Positions 8,291 to 17,645 of a DNA stretch of 64,000 nucleotides are shown here, piece after piece. Under the pieces are notes generated by a model, which saw only the letters and a list, made by a program, of their open reading frames with translations, made no database searches and was not told where the DNA came from. Source of the DNA: Pirellula staleyi DSM 6068 (lineage in GTDB: Bacteria; Planctomycetota; Planctomycetia; Pirellulales; Pirellulaceae); assembly GCA_945900945.1 (NCBI GenBank), contig CAMDKL010000002.1, positions 44,232 to 108,231 on the forward strand. The letters are read 5' to 3'. Made by a program: the position numbers and the translations under genes. The first letter of the stretch is position 1, and the number at the start of each line of letters is the position of its first letter.

Positions 8291-11038
8291 CTATTTGCTA
8301 ACAGCTTTCACCGTTTGAAAATCCCCGGCGGTGACAATCACCAATTTCTTCTGATTGAGCAGTTTGTTTAGGACAGCGTCGACGGACGCCTTGGTGAGCT
8401 CTTTCACATTGCGTTGCCGACGTGCGATGAACGATTCGTCGCGACCTGCTTCCTGATACTGGTGCAACGTCGACATGAGCTGCGAATCGTTGCTGAGCGT
8501 CTCCTCGAGTTGTTTCAGGTAGCTCGTCTTTGCCGATTCAAGCTCTTCTTGTTTGACGCCATTTTTTAAAAAGTCATCAAACACTTCGCCAATCGTTCTT
8601 ATCAATTTGTCGCGATTGGTCGGATTGGTGATCGCGTAGGTCATGAACACTGCGGAGCGATCGATCGCTTTTGCAACGAACTGACTTCCGACTCCATACG
8701 AGAGTCCCTCTTGTTCACGGACGCGTTCGCCAAGTCGGCTTGATAGCGAACCGCCACCCAAAATATCGTTGGCAATATAGAGAGCCTCCCATTCGGGATC
8801 GTCTGAGCGAATCTCAAGATTCGCAGCCGCCATCAAGACCGCATTCTCTTTATCGGGTGTCTCAATCGAAATCGTATCGGGCTCGACTGCTAAAAACGGC
8901 TTTGCGACTCGTACGAATGGTACAGCCGAAGTCCACTCCATGGTCATCGCATTGGTTTGTTTGAGCGCTGCGTCTTTATCGAATGCCCCCACCAGTGTCA
9001 TCTCTCCATACGAGCCAGACATAAACCGCTTGTAAAGCTCACGCACATCGCTAACTTGAAGTGCCTCAAGTCGCTCGAGGCTATCGTCCGTCGTAGGAAC
9101 GTAGTGAATGCTGGTGGTCGGAACAGGAGCAAGTTTGCGAGAGAGGGCAATTTGAGCTAGGTAGTTTGGATCGGTCCTGGCAGACTCTATCTCGGATCGC
9201 TTTTGCGTTTTGAGCAGTCCAATTTCATCGCTTGGAAAAGTGGGATGCCGCAGTATTTCGGTCAACAAATCGATTGTCTCCGAAAAGTTTTTTTTGCGAC
9301 CAGTCACTTGAAAAGTGATTGCTCCCGTCTCGCTGGAAGCCGTGCATTCGGCTTTGAGCTCCTCCAGTTTGTCCTGAAGTGCCGTTTCGGAGTATTTTTC
9401 GGTACCTAGCAACCAGGCAGCACCAAGCAGTTTTCCAGCCTGAATGCGTCTTGGAGTGTTGAGGGTTGCTTCGTTGCCGAAACGCAAGGTCAACTTCAGG
9501 AAGAACCGATCTCCTCGAACTTGCTTCGGCAGTAACGCGTACCTGATACCGGAATCCAGTTTGCCGCGAAACGTACGGGCAGCGATGTTTTCTGGCGTGG
9601 GCTCAAACACTTCCCCTTTGGACACGGATTCCCTACCAGTATAGCCTGAGACCATCGCATCGATTTTAGGTCGTTGTGCAATCGCTGAACGATCGGGCTC
9701 CGGCGTGGGAACGAAGATTCCGGTTGTTCGATTGCTGTCCTTGAAATAGAGTTGGGCAACTCGTTTCACATCTTCGGGCTTCACGGTTTCAATGCGATCG
9801 CGTTCCAAGAAAAACAGACGCCAATCGCCGTACGCAACCCAATTGCTAAGTTCATTCGCGAGGGTCGCCGTGTTGGTCTGAGCATTTTCCTTTCGGTTGG
9901 TCAGCTCACGAATGGCGCGGATGACTTCCTCCTCGGTTACGCCATCATCGACTATGCTTTGAAGTACTTTGTTAAGGGATACGCGGACTGCATCGACTTG
10001 GATGTCGCGATTGATCTGAATCAAGCAGCCAAACATGCCGGGGTCGTATCCTGCCTGGTGCATCGACGAAACCGCAGACGCTTGCCCGGTCTTTACGAGA
10101 CTTTGGTAGAGTCGACCGCTCGGTTCGGTTCCTAGGATTTGCTCAAGCACCGTCAACGCGGCGGAGTCCGCATGGGCCATGGCTGGAACATGATATGCGA
10201 CGCCTAGCAGCGCCACTTCGCCAACCCGATTGAGGTAAACGATCCTCTCGCCATCCTGCGTAGGCTCAACCGTGTAAGTCGGCTCGAGAGGAGTACTGCC
10301 TTTTTCGATCGAGCCGAAATGCGCCACGGCTGCGGCAATGGCTTTTTCAGGATCGATTTTTCCGGCAACGATCAATACGACGTTGTCAGGTCGGTAGTAT
10401 TTTTTGTAGAACGCGCGAAGACGATTGACAGGAACCCGTTCGATATCGGCGCGATTGCCGATGACGCTTTTTCCGTAGTTATGCCATTCGTAGGCGTTGG
10501 CCATAATGCGTTGCATGAGGATCGCGTTCGGTGAATCTTCGCCCGATTCGAACTCATTGCGAACGACGGTCATTTCCGAGAAGAGGTCTTCGCCACGAAT
10601 GAAACAGTTGGTCAATCGGTCGGCTTCCATCGCGATTGTCCAATTCAGGTTCTCGTCCGAGGCTGGAAGTGTTTCGTAGTAGTTGGTTCGGTCGTAGTCG
10701 GTCGTACCATTCATGTCGAGAACTCCGCGCTCCTTGAGCTCCTTGTCGATATTTCCGTGACTCGGAGTTCCTTTGAAAAGCATGTGCTCGAGTAAGTGAG
10801 CCATGCCAGCTTCGCCATAACCCTCGTGGCGCGACCCGACTAAGACCGTCATATTGACGGTGATGCTATTGGACGATTCATCCGGGACGAGCACTAGTCG
10901 CAAGTTATTCGCCAGCAAATATTCGGTGACCCCCTCGACCTCAGTCGTCTTTTTGTAAGGAGGCTCGGCGTTCTGGGCAGAATCGGCGGTGAGCGTGAGT
11001 AGTACGATCAACGTAAAAAGTAGGGTGTATTGGAACAT
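8291..11038 (-). CDS. M16 family zinc peptidase (pitrilysin/insulinase type), exported
   Basis: The ORF track starts at 11200, but the ATG at 11038 gives a standard signal peptide (FQYTLLFTLIVLLTLTADSA) and a 915-residue protein. The zinc site HLLEH (inverted HxxEH motif) lies near residue 80 and the third ligand region, VVRNEFE, about 75 residues later. The second half (from about residue 480) is the related C-terminal M16 domain without an HxxEH motif, including the GLSYGVGSQF region that contacts substrate in this family. The two halves form a clamshell that cuts unfolded peptides, probably in the periplasm. It lies downstream of the histidine kinase gene with a 150-base gap. Confidence 0.9.
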   Translation of the reverse strand: MFQYTLLFTLIVLLTLTADSAQNAEPPYKKTTEVEGVTEYLLANNLRLVLVPDESSNSITVNMTVLVGSRHEGYGEAGMAHLLEHMLFKGTPSHGNIDKELKERGVLDMNGTTDYDRTNYYETLPASDENLNWTIAMEADRLTNCFIRGEDLFSEMTVVRNEFESGEDSPNAILMQRIMANAYEWHNYGKSVIGNRADIERVPVNRLRAFYKKYYRPDNVVLIVAGKIDPEKAIAAAVAHFGSIEKGSTPLEPTYTVEPTQDGERIVYLNRVGEVALLGVAYHVPAMAHADSAALTVLEQILGTEPSGRLYQSLVKTGQASAVSSMHQAGYDPGMFGCLIQINRDIQVDAVRVSLNKVLQSIVDDGVTEEEVIRAIRELTNRKENAQTNTATLANELSNWVAYGDWRLFFLERDRIETVKPEDVKRVAQLYFKDSNRTTGIFVPTPEPDRSAIAQRPKIDAMVSGYTGRESVSKGEVFEPTPENIAARTFRGKLDSGIRYALLPKQVRGDRFFLKLTLRFGNEATLNTPRRIQAGKLLGAAWLLGTEKYSETALQDKLEELKAECTASSETGAITFQVTGRKKNFSETIDLLTEILRHPTFPSDEIGLLKTQKRSEIESARTDPNYLAQIALSRKLAPVPTTSIHYVPTTDDSLERLEALQVSDVRELYKRFMSGSYGEMTLVGAFDKDAALKQTNAMTMEWTSAVPFVRVAKPFLAVEPDTISIETPDKENAVLMAAANLEIRSDDPEWEALYIANDILGGGSLSSRLGERVREQEGLSYGVGSQFVAKAIDRSAVFMTYAITNPTNRDKLIRTIGEVFDDFLKNGVKQEELESAKTSYLKQLEETLSNDSQLMSTLHQYQEAGRDESFIARRQRNVKELTKASVDAVLNKLLNQKKLVIVTAGDFQTVKAVSK

Positions 11039-11189
11039 ATATCGAATCGGCAAATTAGAAATCAAGGGGCCATGGACAGAGGAATTGAGGCTAGAGCATA
11101 CCAAAAATACTACGACGCAAAATGCAAACGCAACCCGGAGCCCATAGATGGGTCGAAGAGGGTGAAAGAGTAAGGCAAGAAATCTTGCG

Positions 11190-12521
11190 TCAGATGGCAA
11201 AGACTTTTCGAGGAGCTGGCGTATTCGGTACTATCGGCAATCTGATTTCGACTGTGCATCCGGCATTCGGATTGCTTTGAATCCAAACAAGTCCTCCGTG
11301 AGCATCCATTGTTCGCCGGACACTTGCAAGAGAGATACCAAGGCCGCGTCCATGCTCACGTCCGCTGAAGTAGAGATCCCAGGCGCGTTCTGATGCCTCA
11401 TACGACAACCCTGGTCCCGTGTCCTGAACCGCAATGCGGATCCGTGGAACGGATTCTTCGTCCGCTTGAGAAAAAAGTCGGGATGGTCCATAATCAGGCT
11501 CATCGTATTCGACTTGGTGGCATTTGATTTCAATACGATCATTTGGGCGACAAACCTGGAAGGCGTTTTGCAAAATGCTGCAAACCGCTTCGACCATTGA
11601 GGCTTTTTCTACCGAACAGTAGAGCGGTTTCGTCGACCCTCGGAGATTGCATTGAATTTGAGAATGAGTCCATTGCTGTTCCTGAGCCGCAACAGCTTGT
11701 CTTACGATTGCCACGATGTCTTCAACGCGAGGATGAATAGACCTCGGTTGCACAACTCGCATCATTTCGGCGAGCATCTCATGTGCCCGCATCGCTTGAT
11801 CGACAATGGTTGCTAGCGAGCGTCGATCTGAATCGATCGGCGCTGAGGCAATCAATTGCTGAGCTCGGGCAACTATGTTTGCAAGCGGATTATTAATTTC
11901 GTGTGTCAAACCGTATGCAAACTGGTAAATGGCCCGTTGGCTATTAGTTTCAACCGCCTGATCCATCTGAATGCCCTGGCAAAGGGAAGCGATAACGGCG
12001 TGGATAGCATTGGCCAAGAGCTGCTTTGGGCAGTCATCGATTGAAGAAACGCGACGCTCGCGAATTTGAAGCTCGTCTCGATGCAATTGGTTTAAAAGCG
12101 ACTTTAGTCTTAGCAAAACACTTCCGCTTCCCGTGCTTACATCGCCTGCTTCTTCCAATTCTTTCAGCAGAATTCCAACCGATTCTTGGATGGATGCGTT
12201 TGTAACCTGCGACGACATAGAAGACCGCAGCTGCAATGCAATCGCCATCAGCTTGCACGCAAAACCGGTGGCCAGTTCGGGCAAAATTGTTTTGAATGGA
12301 ATTCCAGAACGCTGCATTTGTTCAGGAAGATTGCCGTTTGCGACTTGATTGCTGGCTTCCTCGATAGGATATTCATCCGTTGCATCGCAGTGTTCGTTCC
12401 CTGAATCCACTTGCGCAATGGTAAGCACCGTTTTTCTGGCGGACCTCGCATTTCGCTGGGTGGTTGAACGATCTGCGGATTCGGTCCTTTTGGCATCGGT
12501 GTTGGGTAGCGGTTTTTTCAC
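11190..12521 (-). CDS. Soluble sensor histidine kinase
   Basis: The H-box AYGLTHEINNPLANI near residue 210 matches HisKA domains, and the HATPase domain follows with an N-box (SILQNAFQVC), a G1 box (AVQDTGPGL) and GRGLGISLASV. The N-terminal ~200 residues carry no obvious transmembrane segment, PAS or GAF motif, so this looks like a cytosolic kinase. It is encoded directly after a response regulator on the same strand, with a 139-base gap that contains a dispersed repeat, suggesting that the two form a pair. Its signal is unknown. Confidence 0.88.
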   Translation of the reverse strand: MKKPLPNTDAKRTESADRSTTQRNARSARKTVLTIAQVDSGNEHCDATDEYPIEEASNQVANGNLPEQMQRSGIPFKTILPELATGFACKLMAIALQLRSSMSSQVTNASIQESVGILLKELEEAGDVSTGSGSVLLRLKSLLNQLHRDELQIRERRVSSIDDCPKQLLANAIHAVIASLCQGIQMDQAVETNSQRAIYQFAYGLTHEINNPLANIVARAQQLIASAPIDSDRRSLATIVDQAMRAHEMLAEMMRVVQPRSIHPRVEDIVAIVRQAVAAQEQQWTHSQIQCNLRGSTKPLYCSVEKASMVEAVCSILQNAFQVCRPNDRIEIKCHQVEYDEPDYGPSRLFSQADEESVPRIRIAVQDTGPGLSYEASERAWDLYFSGREHGRGLGISLASVRRTMDAHGGLVWIQSNPNAGCTVEIRLPIVPNTPAPRKVFAI

Positions 12522-12555
12522 GGCAGATTGATCTCATGGCGACAGGACGTACGGC

Positions 12556-12600
12556 GAATTCAGGCCCGGGGCTAGCGCCCGCCTGTTCACGAAATCGCAA
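12556..12600 (-). repeat. 45-base dispersed repeat, copy A
   Basis: The reverse complement reads ttgcgatttcgtgaacaggc then gggcgctagccccgggcctgaattc. It closely matches ttgcgatttcgtagaccggc... at 24339-24382 on the other strand. It includes GGGCGCTAGCCC-like symmetry and lies between the response regulator and its kinase. Confidence 0.75.
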
Positions 12601-12660
12601 TGTGACGTTGCGTTTACGATCGCGGCGAGCGCTGGTGTCTCAGGAATAAACCAACCACGC

Positions 12661-13251
12661 TTAAATTGCGACGGGCCTATCGATTTCCAACAAATCGCAT
12701 GCTCGATCGAGCAGGCGATCCGTGGTGAATGGCTTTTGCATGAACTCGTTTGCGCCAGCGGCGCGCAAGTCGGCGACTTTATCTTGTTCAACCATCCCAG
12801 AGATGCAAAGGATTTTGACTGAATCCATGGTACGGTCGCCGCGAACGCGTTGGCAAACTTCCTTTCCATTGATATCCGGTAGCATCACGTCCAGAATAAC
12901 GATATCTGGCCGAAATTCTTTGACCTGCATGCCCGCGTCGAAACCGTTGTTCGCCGTGCGGATATCAAATCTGCCATCGCGTTCAAAGGTATCGAACATG
13001 AGATCAACCAAATCCTGATCGTCGTCGACGATCAGGATTTTTTTCTTTCCGCTTTCGAGGGCATCCGTTGGGATTCCGTTGTCTTTCATAAAGACGAACA
13101 GCAGATCGCGGGGAATTCGACGGAATCGACTACCAGGAACGCGAAATCCTTTCAGCGATCCATTATCGAAACAACGAATAATCGTTTGTTGGCTCACCTT
13201 GCAAATTTTGGCGGCCTCTCCAGTCGTGAAAACAGTTTTTGTGCTCGACAT
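12661..13251 (-). CDS. Response regulator with N-terminal excisionase/MerR-like DNA-binding domain
   Basis: The start is placed at 13251 (MSSTKTVF), with a GGAAGG site some 12 bases upstream; a start at 13263 is also possible. Residues ~7-60 (FTTGEAAKICKVSQQTIIRCFDNGSLKGF) form a winged helix of the excisionase/MerR type. From residue ~70 there is a full receiver domain: acidic pair in IVDDDQD, phosphoacceptor in VILDVMLPD, then CISGM and the lysine in MQKPF. The order, DNA-binding domain first and receiver second, is the reverse of most response regulators. The kinase gene downstream is the likely partner. Confidence 0.88.
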   Translation of the reverse strand: MSSTKTVFTTGEAAKICKVSQQTIIRCFDNGSLKGFRVPGSRFRRIPRDLLFVFMKDNGIPTDALESGKKKILIVDDDQDLVDLMFDTFERDGRFDIRTANNGFDAGMQVKEFRPDIVILDVMLPDINGKEVCQRVRGDRTMDSVKILCISGMVEQDKVADLRAAGANEFMQKPFTTDRLLDRACDLLEIDRPVAI

Positions 13252-13538
13252 TGGGGGAATCATCCTTCCTGAATGTTCGTTGCAATGTTGACGACGGGTC
13301 GCCAAACTCGCACGCTCGGTCTATCCTGTGACAGTAACCACGTCTGCCGACTTTACCGAACTTGCCGTGGTCGATGCGGAGGATATCGAAGGAGCGCAAG
13401 TGGGGTCAAGATGGATTTCAAGACAAGTAGTTCACATGGACCAAGCAATCTGCGCAGTTAGGGCTTCACGCATGGACTGCGCATAGGCGGGCAATCTAGA
13501 ACATGACGAAATTTACCATAAATCGCAAGGGAAAAGAG

Positions 13539-14621
13539 ATGACGGACCTAGGTCTATGCCGTTGGGGAATACTTTCAACTGCCGCAATTGCCAGAAAAAA
13601 TTGGCGTGCAATTGCACAAAGTAAATCTGGCACGGTTGTTGCGGTCGCAAGTCGGCGCATCGAAGCGGCAAGGTGCTTTGTCCGCGAATGCCAAGCTCAC
13701 ACGGCACAGCGACAGGTCCCCGACTCCATGGATGGATACGAAGCCTTGCTGGCACGCGAGGACATTGACGCAGTCTATATTCCACTTCCGACCGGTTTGC
13801 GAAAAGAGTGGATTATCGCGGCAGCGGAGAAAGGCAAGCATGTACTCGCCGAAAAGCCAGCGGCCTTGTCCGCTGACGATTTGGAGGACATCCTATCTGT
13901 TTGCCGACGCAACAACGTTCAGTTTATGGATGGGGTAATGTTCATGCATAGCGCGCGACTACCCTTGCTTCGCCAATGTCTAGACGATGGCCAATCGATT
14001 GGAGCGATGCGACGTATCGCTTGTCATTTTTCCTTCCTCGGTGACGATAGTTTTTCGCAAAAAAACATTCGGGTGGATAGCCAATTGGAACCCTTCGGTT
14101 GCCTGGGTGATTTGGGTTGGTATTGCATTTGCTTTCTCCTATGGGCAAACCATTGGCAGATTCCGACGCAACTTACGGGGAGGTGCCTGACCAGCATGCG
14201 TGGCGAAAGAAGCGAGACTGCTGTTCCCGCCGAGTTTTCCGCAGAACTCCTTTTTCCAGGTGGTTCAACAGGCAGTTTCTACTGTTCCTTTATTGCGGGC
14301 CACCAACAGTGGGCGCATCTCAGCGGCACCCAAGGAAATGTATTCATGCCTGACTTTGTGTTGCCCTATTATGGCTGCGAGGTCGCGTTCGACATTGAGA
14401 AGCCGACGTTTCTTGTCAATGGCTGTGATTTTCATATGCAGGAGCATACGCGTCGAGTCATCGTAGACGAATATGCAAGTGGTCACGCACCCGCACAAGA
14501 GATCAATATGTTCGAGACATTCAACAAGATCGTCCTCACTCGAGAAGTAGATCCGTTGTGGGGTAACATTTCTTTGGCCACGCAACGGGTGTTGGATCAG
14601 TTGTTTGCGGTTTCCAAATAG
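13539..14621 (+). CDS. Gfo/Idh/MocA family NAD(P)-dependent oxidoreductase
   Basis: The ATG at 13539 follows GGGAAAAGAG and places the Rossmann strand LCRWGILSTAAIARKN at the N-terminus as usual in the family; an upstream ATG at 13503 adds 12 residues. VYIPLPTGLRKEWIIAAAEKGKHVLAEKPAA is the conserved region with the EKP motif, whose lysine takes part in catalysis. The second half (SIGAMRRIACHFSF, FGCLGDLGWYCI) matches the C-terminal substrate domain. Closest in style to dihydrodiol or glucose-fructose oxidoreductase-like members acting on sugars; the substrate is unknown. Length is 360 aa. Confidence 0.88.
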   Translation: MTDLGLCRWGILSTAAIARKNWRAIAQSKSGTVVAVASRRIEAARCFVRECQAHTAQRQVPDSMDGYEALLAREDIDAVYIPLPTGLRKEWIIAAAEKGKHVLAEKPAALSADDLEDILSVCRRNNVQFMDGVMFMHSARLPLLRQCLDDGQSIGAMRRIACHFSFLGDDSFSQKNIRVDSQLEPFGCLGDLGWYCICFLLWANHWQIPTQLTGRCLTSMRGERSETAVPAEFSAELLFPGGSTGSFYCSFIAGHQQWAHLSGTQGNVFMPDFVLPYYGCEVAFDIEKPTFLVNGCDFHMQEHTRRVIVDEYASGHAPAQEINMFETFNKIVLTREVDPLWGNISLATQRVLDQLFAVSK

Positions 14622-14634
14622 CCTGTTAGGTTTG

Positions 14635-15900
14635 CTATTTTGCATTCGACTTGTGCTTAAGAACGCTGAATTGGGTTAATCGCAAGGGAAACCGGATTAG
14701 TCCATGCAACATTCGAAAAGCCGAATACGAAAAATTCCTCCACATTTGACCCAAAAACAAGGACGGCAAAGCCTTGGCATGATGTATATCTTCTACGCCG
14801 TGCGGCCAGTCCTTGACCCGCTCAATCAACTGCTCTCGCCATTTACTGGTATGAGGGGAAAGTGAAACGTGACGTAACCATTCGGGTGGGATCCCATTAC
14901 TTCCCATGGTAATCCCAGACAACGATCCCGCAATTACCGCTGCGCCGCTGCAATCACCGCCGAGCATGATAGTGCGTTCGACGCAATTACGGTATCGCTT
15001 CGGATGCCGAAGCCATGCGTAGATTCCAATAATAGAAGATGCAAAAATGTCTGTGGGAATACCATTTTTCCATCCCTGTTGTCTTGCAAAGGCCGCCAGC
15101 GTTTTGTTTTGAACGAGCGAATCGTTGATCTCAAAAAGCATCGATCTTAGTTTTGGTTCGTCCGTCACGGCTATCAGGCGGCTGAGAATCTCAGAAGATT
15201 CAAAGCTCGGTTGGTCCACCAATTGAGCAAGTTGAGCTGCGTAACCGACTAGCATGCTGGCATGTAGGACGCGTGAGTCTGCATGAGAGATACCGACGCA
15301 CATCTGAAACCAAGTCGTTGAGGATTCCACGCAGCCTTGCAGCATGATGCTCATTGCCAACGATCTTACGAGCGGATCGTCAGCCAAACCAAAAGTCATT
15401 GAATCATCGAATTGCTTTTGATTGATTCGGCTTACAAGTCGACTCAAATGATTGAAGGTGTGCCGAAATGGAAATGCTCGCTGGTACCAAGCGATTCGCT
15501 TGCTGAGATTTGCGGAAAAAATATTCGGATCTGTTTTGGACTGGAGCATTGCTTGAAACGTCATCAGCAACTCGTGAGTGCGATCGCTCGTCACACCTGT
15601 TCCTGGCTGGAACTGAAACTGGAGTGGACTCCGACCGAAAAGCTTGAGTCCAACACGCGGATGAATACCGTGCCGCGCAAGCGACAAGGCCTCGGCGACC
15701 GCACATCCCATTAATAACCCTTCTGTTGCCCGTTCCCGGCGTTGTGTGGGAACGACGACACTGTAGGGGAGCGGAGACGATCTAGAAGGTTTCTTACCAT
15801 TCACATTTTGTTTGTGCCCGAGCCGCAAACCACTTTGGGCATCGACATCAGATTCCTGCTCGGAAAAATCGGGAGGTTGTTTAGGGCGTCGTGGGCGCAA
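14635..15900 (-). CDS. ADP-ribosylglycohydrolase-like protein with altered metal-binding motifs
   Basis: RRERATEGLLMGCAVAEAL near residue 55 resembles the start of the ADP-ribosylglycohydrolase (ARH/DraG) fold, and VERTIMLGGDCSGAAVIAGSLSG near residue 315 matches its C-terminal signature. In active members these regions usually read TDDT and GGDTDT; here they read TSDRT and GGDCSG, so several magnesium ligands are replaced. The protein is therefore probably not a standard hydrolase, or uses a different substrate. A basic, Pro-rich ~45-residue N-terminal extension precedes the fold. It is convergent with the dehydrogenase gene to its left, with 13 bases between. Confidence 0.7.
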   Translation of the reverse strand: MRPRRPKQPPDFSEQESDVDAQSGLRLGHKQNVNGKKPSRSSPLPYSVVVPTQRRERATEGLLMGCAVAEALSLARHGIHPRVGLKLFGRSPLQFQFQPGTGVTSDRTHELLMTFQAMLQSKTDPNIFSANLSKRIAWYQRAFPFRHTFNHLSRLVSRINQKQFDDSMTFGLADDPLVRSLAMSIMLQGCVESSTTWFQMCVGISHADSRVLHASMLVGYAAQLAQLVDQPSFESSEILSRLIAVTDEPKLRSMLFEINDSLVQNKTLAAFARQQGWKNGIPTDIFASSIIGIYAWLRHPKRYRNCVERTIMLGGDCSGAAVIAGSLSGITMGSNGIPPEWLRHVSLSPHTSKWREQLIERVKDWPHGVEDIHHAKALPSLFLGQMWRNFSYSAFRMLHGLIRFPLRLTQFSVLKHKSNAK

Positions 15901-16168
15901 CGTCGAATCCTAATAACAAGTCGGTGGAGTGGGTGAACTGTAAAACGATAACAAACCATTCCTCAGGATAAATGCTTAGCGACTCGAATATTGCATTTCT
16001 TTGGACCCTTCCGTAAACATTGAGTTTTCGCACGCGATTTTGGGTACAATCGGTTCAATCGATCGCTTCGAAACGCAGCCGCTGATTGAAAAAATGAATA
16101 CCGCGTATTTTGGATTACCGCACAAGTTTTGACCTTCGATTTTCCTTTGACGCTTTGGATCATCCACA

Positions 16169-17008
16169 ATGAAACACCTTTTCTTCCAATCCATCATTGT
16201 GTGTACAACACTTTTGACAACGAATGGTAGCGCTTTTGCACAAAAAGGAAACAGTCCCAATCAAGATGAGCGGAAAGAAAATGAGCGTGTAGACAAAGCA
16301 GAACGTTCGCTAGCGGAAGTCAAAAAGGAACTATCTGCGATTCAAAAAGAATTCCGGTCCGAGAGGGGCAGTCTGGAACGATCGATATCAGCGTTGCCTC
16401 AGCTGAAAAAGAAAGCTCGTGAAGCGAGAGAGGAAGCCGAGGATCGGCTGGGAGTGAAAGTGGGAATTCCCGACGCCTTAACAAAAGTTCGACAAGCGCG
16501 TGCTGCGGTGGAGGAAATTGCTGTGATCGTACGTGATCAGCTTCATAAGTCAGCAGGATGGATACAAGCCAACGAGGCTGGGAATTATGCGAAAAAGGCA
16601 AGAGAGTTTTTGCTAGACGACGTAGAGCAAACGGACAATGACGCCAAGCTCGAGGAACTTGGATCGGTCATCAACAAACCGCTTGAACTGGAGAATGAAG
16701 CCGTTGCACGGGACCCAATCGCTATGGACGCAACGAAACGCCTGACGATGATGCAAGCAGAGTTGGAAAAAAAGCGAAAGCTGTTGCCAATCGGGGAAGT
16801 AGAAAAAGATCCAAAAGTCCTTCAGGCGATGAACGAAATCGAGAAAAAGGAAAAGGGAATTGTCGCAATCGAATCGAAGCTGAGTAAGGTCAGAAGTGAA
16901 GCAAGCAAGATTCAAAAAAGATTTGGTGATGCCCAGTTTAGTTTGCAGAGAGCGAAAGCGGCAGATGCAGCGGATTCCAATCGTCCAATAAAGAAAAAAG
17001 GGAAGTAA
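16169..17008 (+). CDS. Exported coiled-coil protein of unknown function
   Basis: A signal peptide (FFQSIIVCTTLLTTNGSAFAQ) precedes ~255 residues dominated by Lys, Glu and Ala in heptad-like order (ERVDKAERSLAEVKKELSAIQKEF, then KKKAREAREEAEDRLG), predicting long coiled coils. The tail is basic (PIKKKGK). No enzyme motif is visible. A structural or scaffold role in the cell envelope is a guess. It lies 10 bases before the DUF4416 gene, so the two may share a transcript. Confidence 0.7.
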   Translation: MKHLFFQSIIVCTTLLTTNGSAFAQKGNSPNQDERKENERVDKAERSLAEVKKELSAIQKEFRSERGSLERSISALPQLKKKAREAREEAEDRLGVKVGIPDALTKVRQARAAVEEIAVIVRDQLHKSAGWIQANEAGNYAKKAREFLLDDVEQTDNDAKLEELGSVINKPLELENEAVARDPIAMDATKRLTMMQAELEKKRKLLPIGEVEKDPKVLQAMNEIEKKEKGIVAIESKLSKVRSEASKIQKRFGDAQFSLQRAKAADAADSNRPIKKKGK

Positions 17009-17018
17009 ACGTCAAGGA

Positions 17019-17609
17019 ATGGGTCTTGCAAAACATCATCCACCTTGCGTCCAGATAATTGCCGCATTCAGTCGGTACGACTCGGCTCTGGCATGGCTAT
17101 GGGAGCGGGTTGCTATGCAGTTGTCACCGATTGCAATGATTAGTCCAGCGTTTCCATTTGCAGAGTCCCACTATTACCGGTCCAAGATGGGGGATCAGCT
17201 AAAGAAACAGTTCGCCATCCTTTCGAATTGGTACGATCCAGCGGAATTATCGAAGCATAAATTGATGTCGCACACTTGGGAAAGCGATCTGGCCAAAAAC
17301 ATTGCATTTGACGTTGAGCGACCACTCAACATCGACCCAGGTTATATGTCGATGACCAAACTGGTTCTGGCTTCAACCAAGAATCGCGAACATCGTATTT
17401 ATTTGCGGGACGGAATTTATGCGGAGGTTACGCTCGCGTTTCGAGATCAGCAGTGGCAATCGTTGCCTTGGACATATCCTGACTACCAACGCGAGGACTT
17501 TCGAGTATTCTTTCACGCAGGCCGCAAACATTTGGCCAAAAACGTTGCGTCGACATTGCGAAATCGCGAGGTTTCCCCTTTTAAGGACATGGACTCCGAA
17601 CACGAATGA
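17019..17609 (+). CDS. DUF4416 family protein
   Basis: The 196-residue protein carries the family pattern MTKLVLASTKNREHRIYLRDGIYAEVTL followed by LPWTYPDYQREDFRVFF, which is characteristic of DUF4416. The family is small, cytosolic and of unknown function. Its place between an exported coiled-coil protein and a polysaccharide lipid-carrier transferase is noted, but implies no defined role. Confidence 0.85.
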   Translation: MGLAKHHPPCVQIIAAFSRYDSALAWLWERVAMQLSPIAMISPAFPFAESHYYRSKMGDQLKKQFAILSNWYDPAELSKHKLMSHTWESDLAKNIAFDVERPLNIDPGYMSMTKLVLASTKNREHRIYLRDGIYAEVTLAFRDQQWQSLPWTYPDYQREDFRVFFHAGRKHLAKNVASTLRNREVSPFKDMDSEHE

Positions 17610-17645
17610 AATCCCGTTTGGATTATTATCGAATCATGGAGATCC

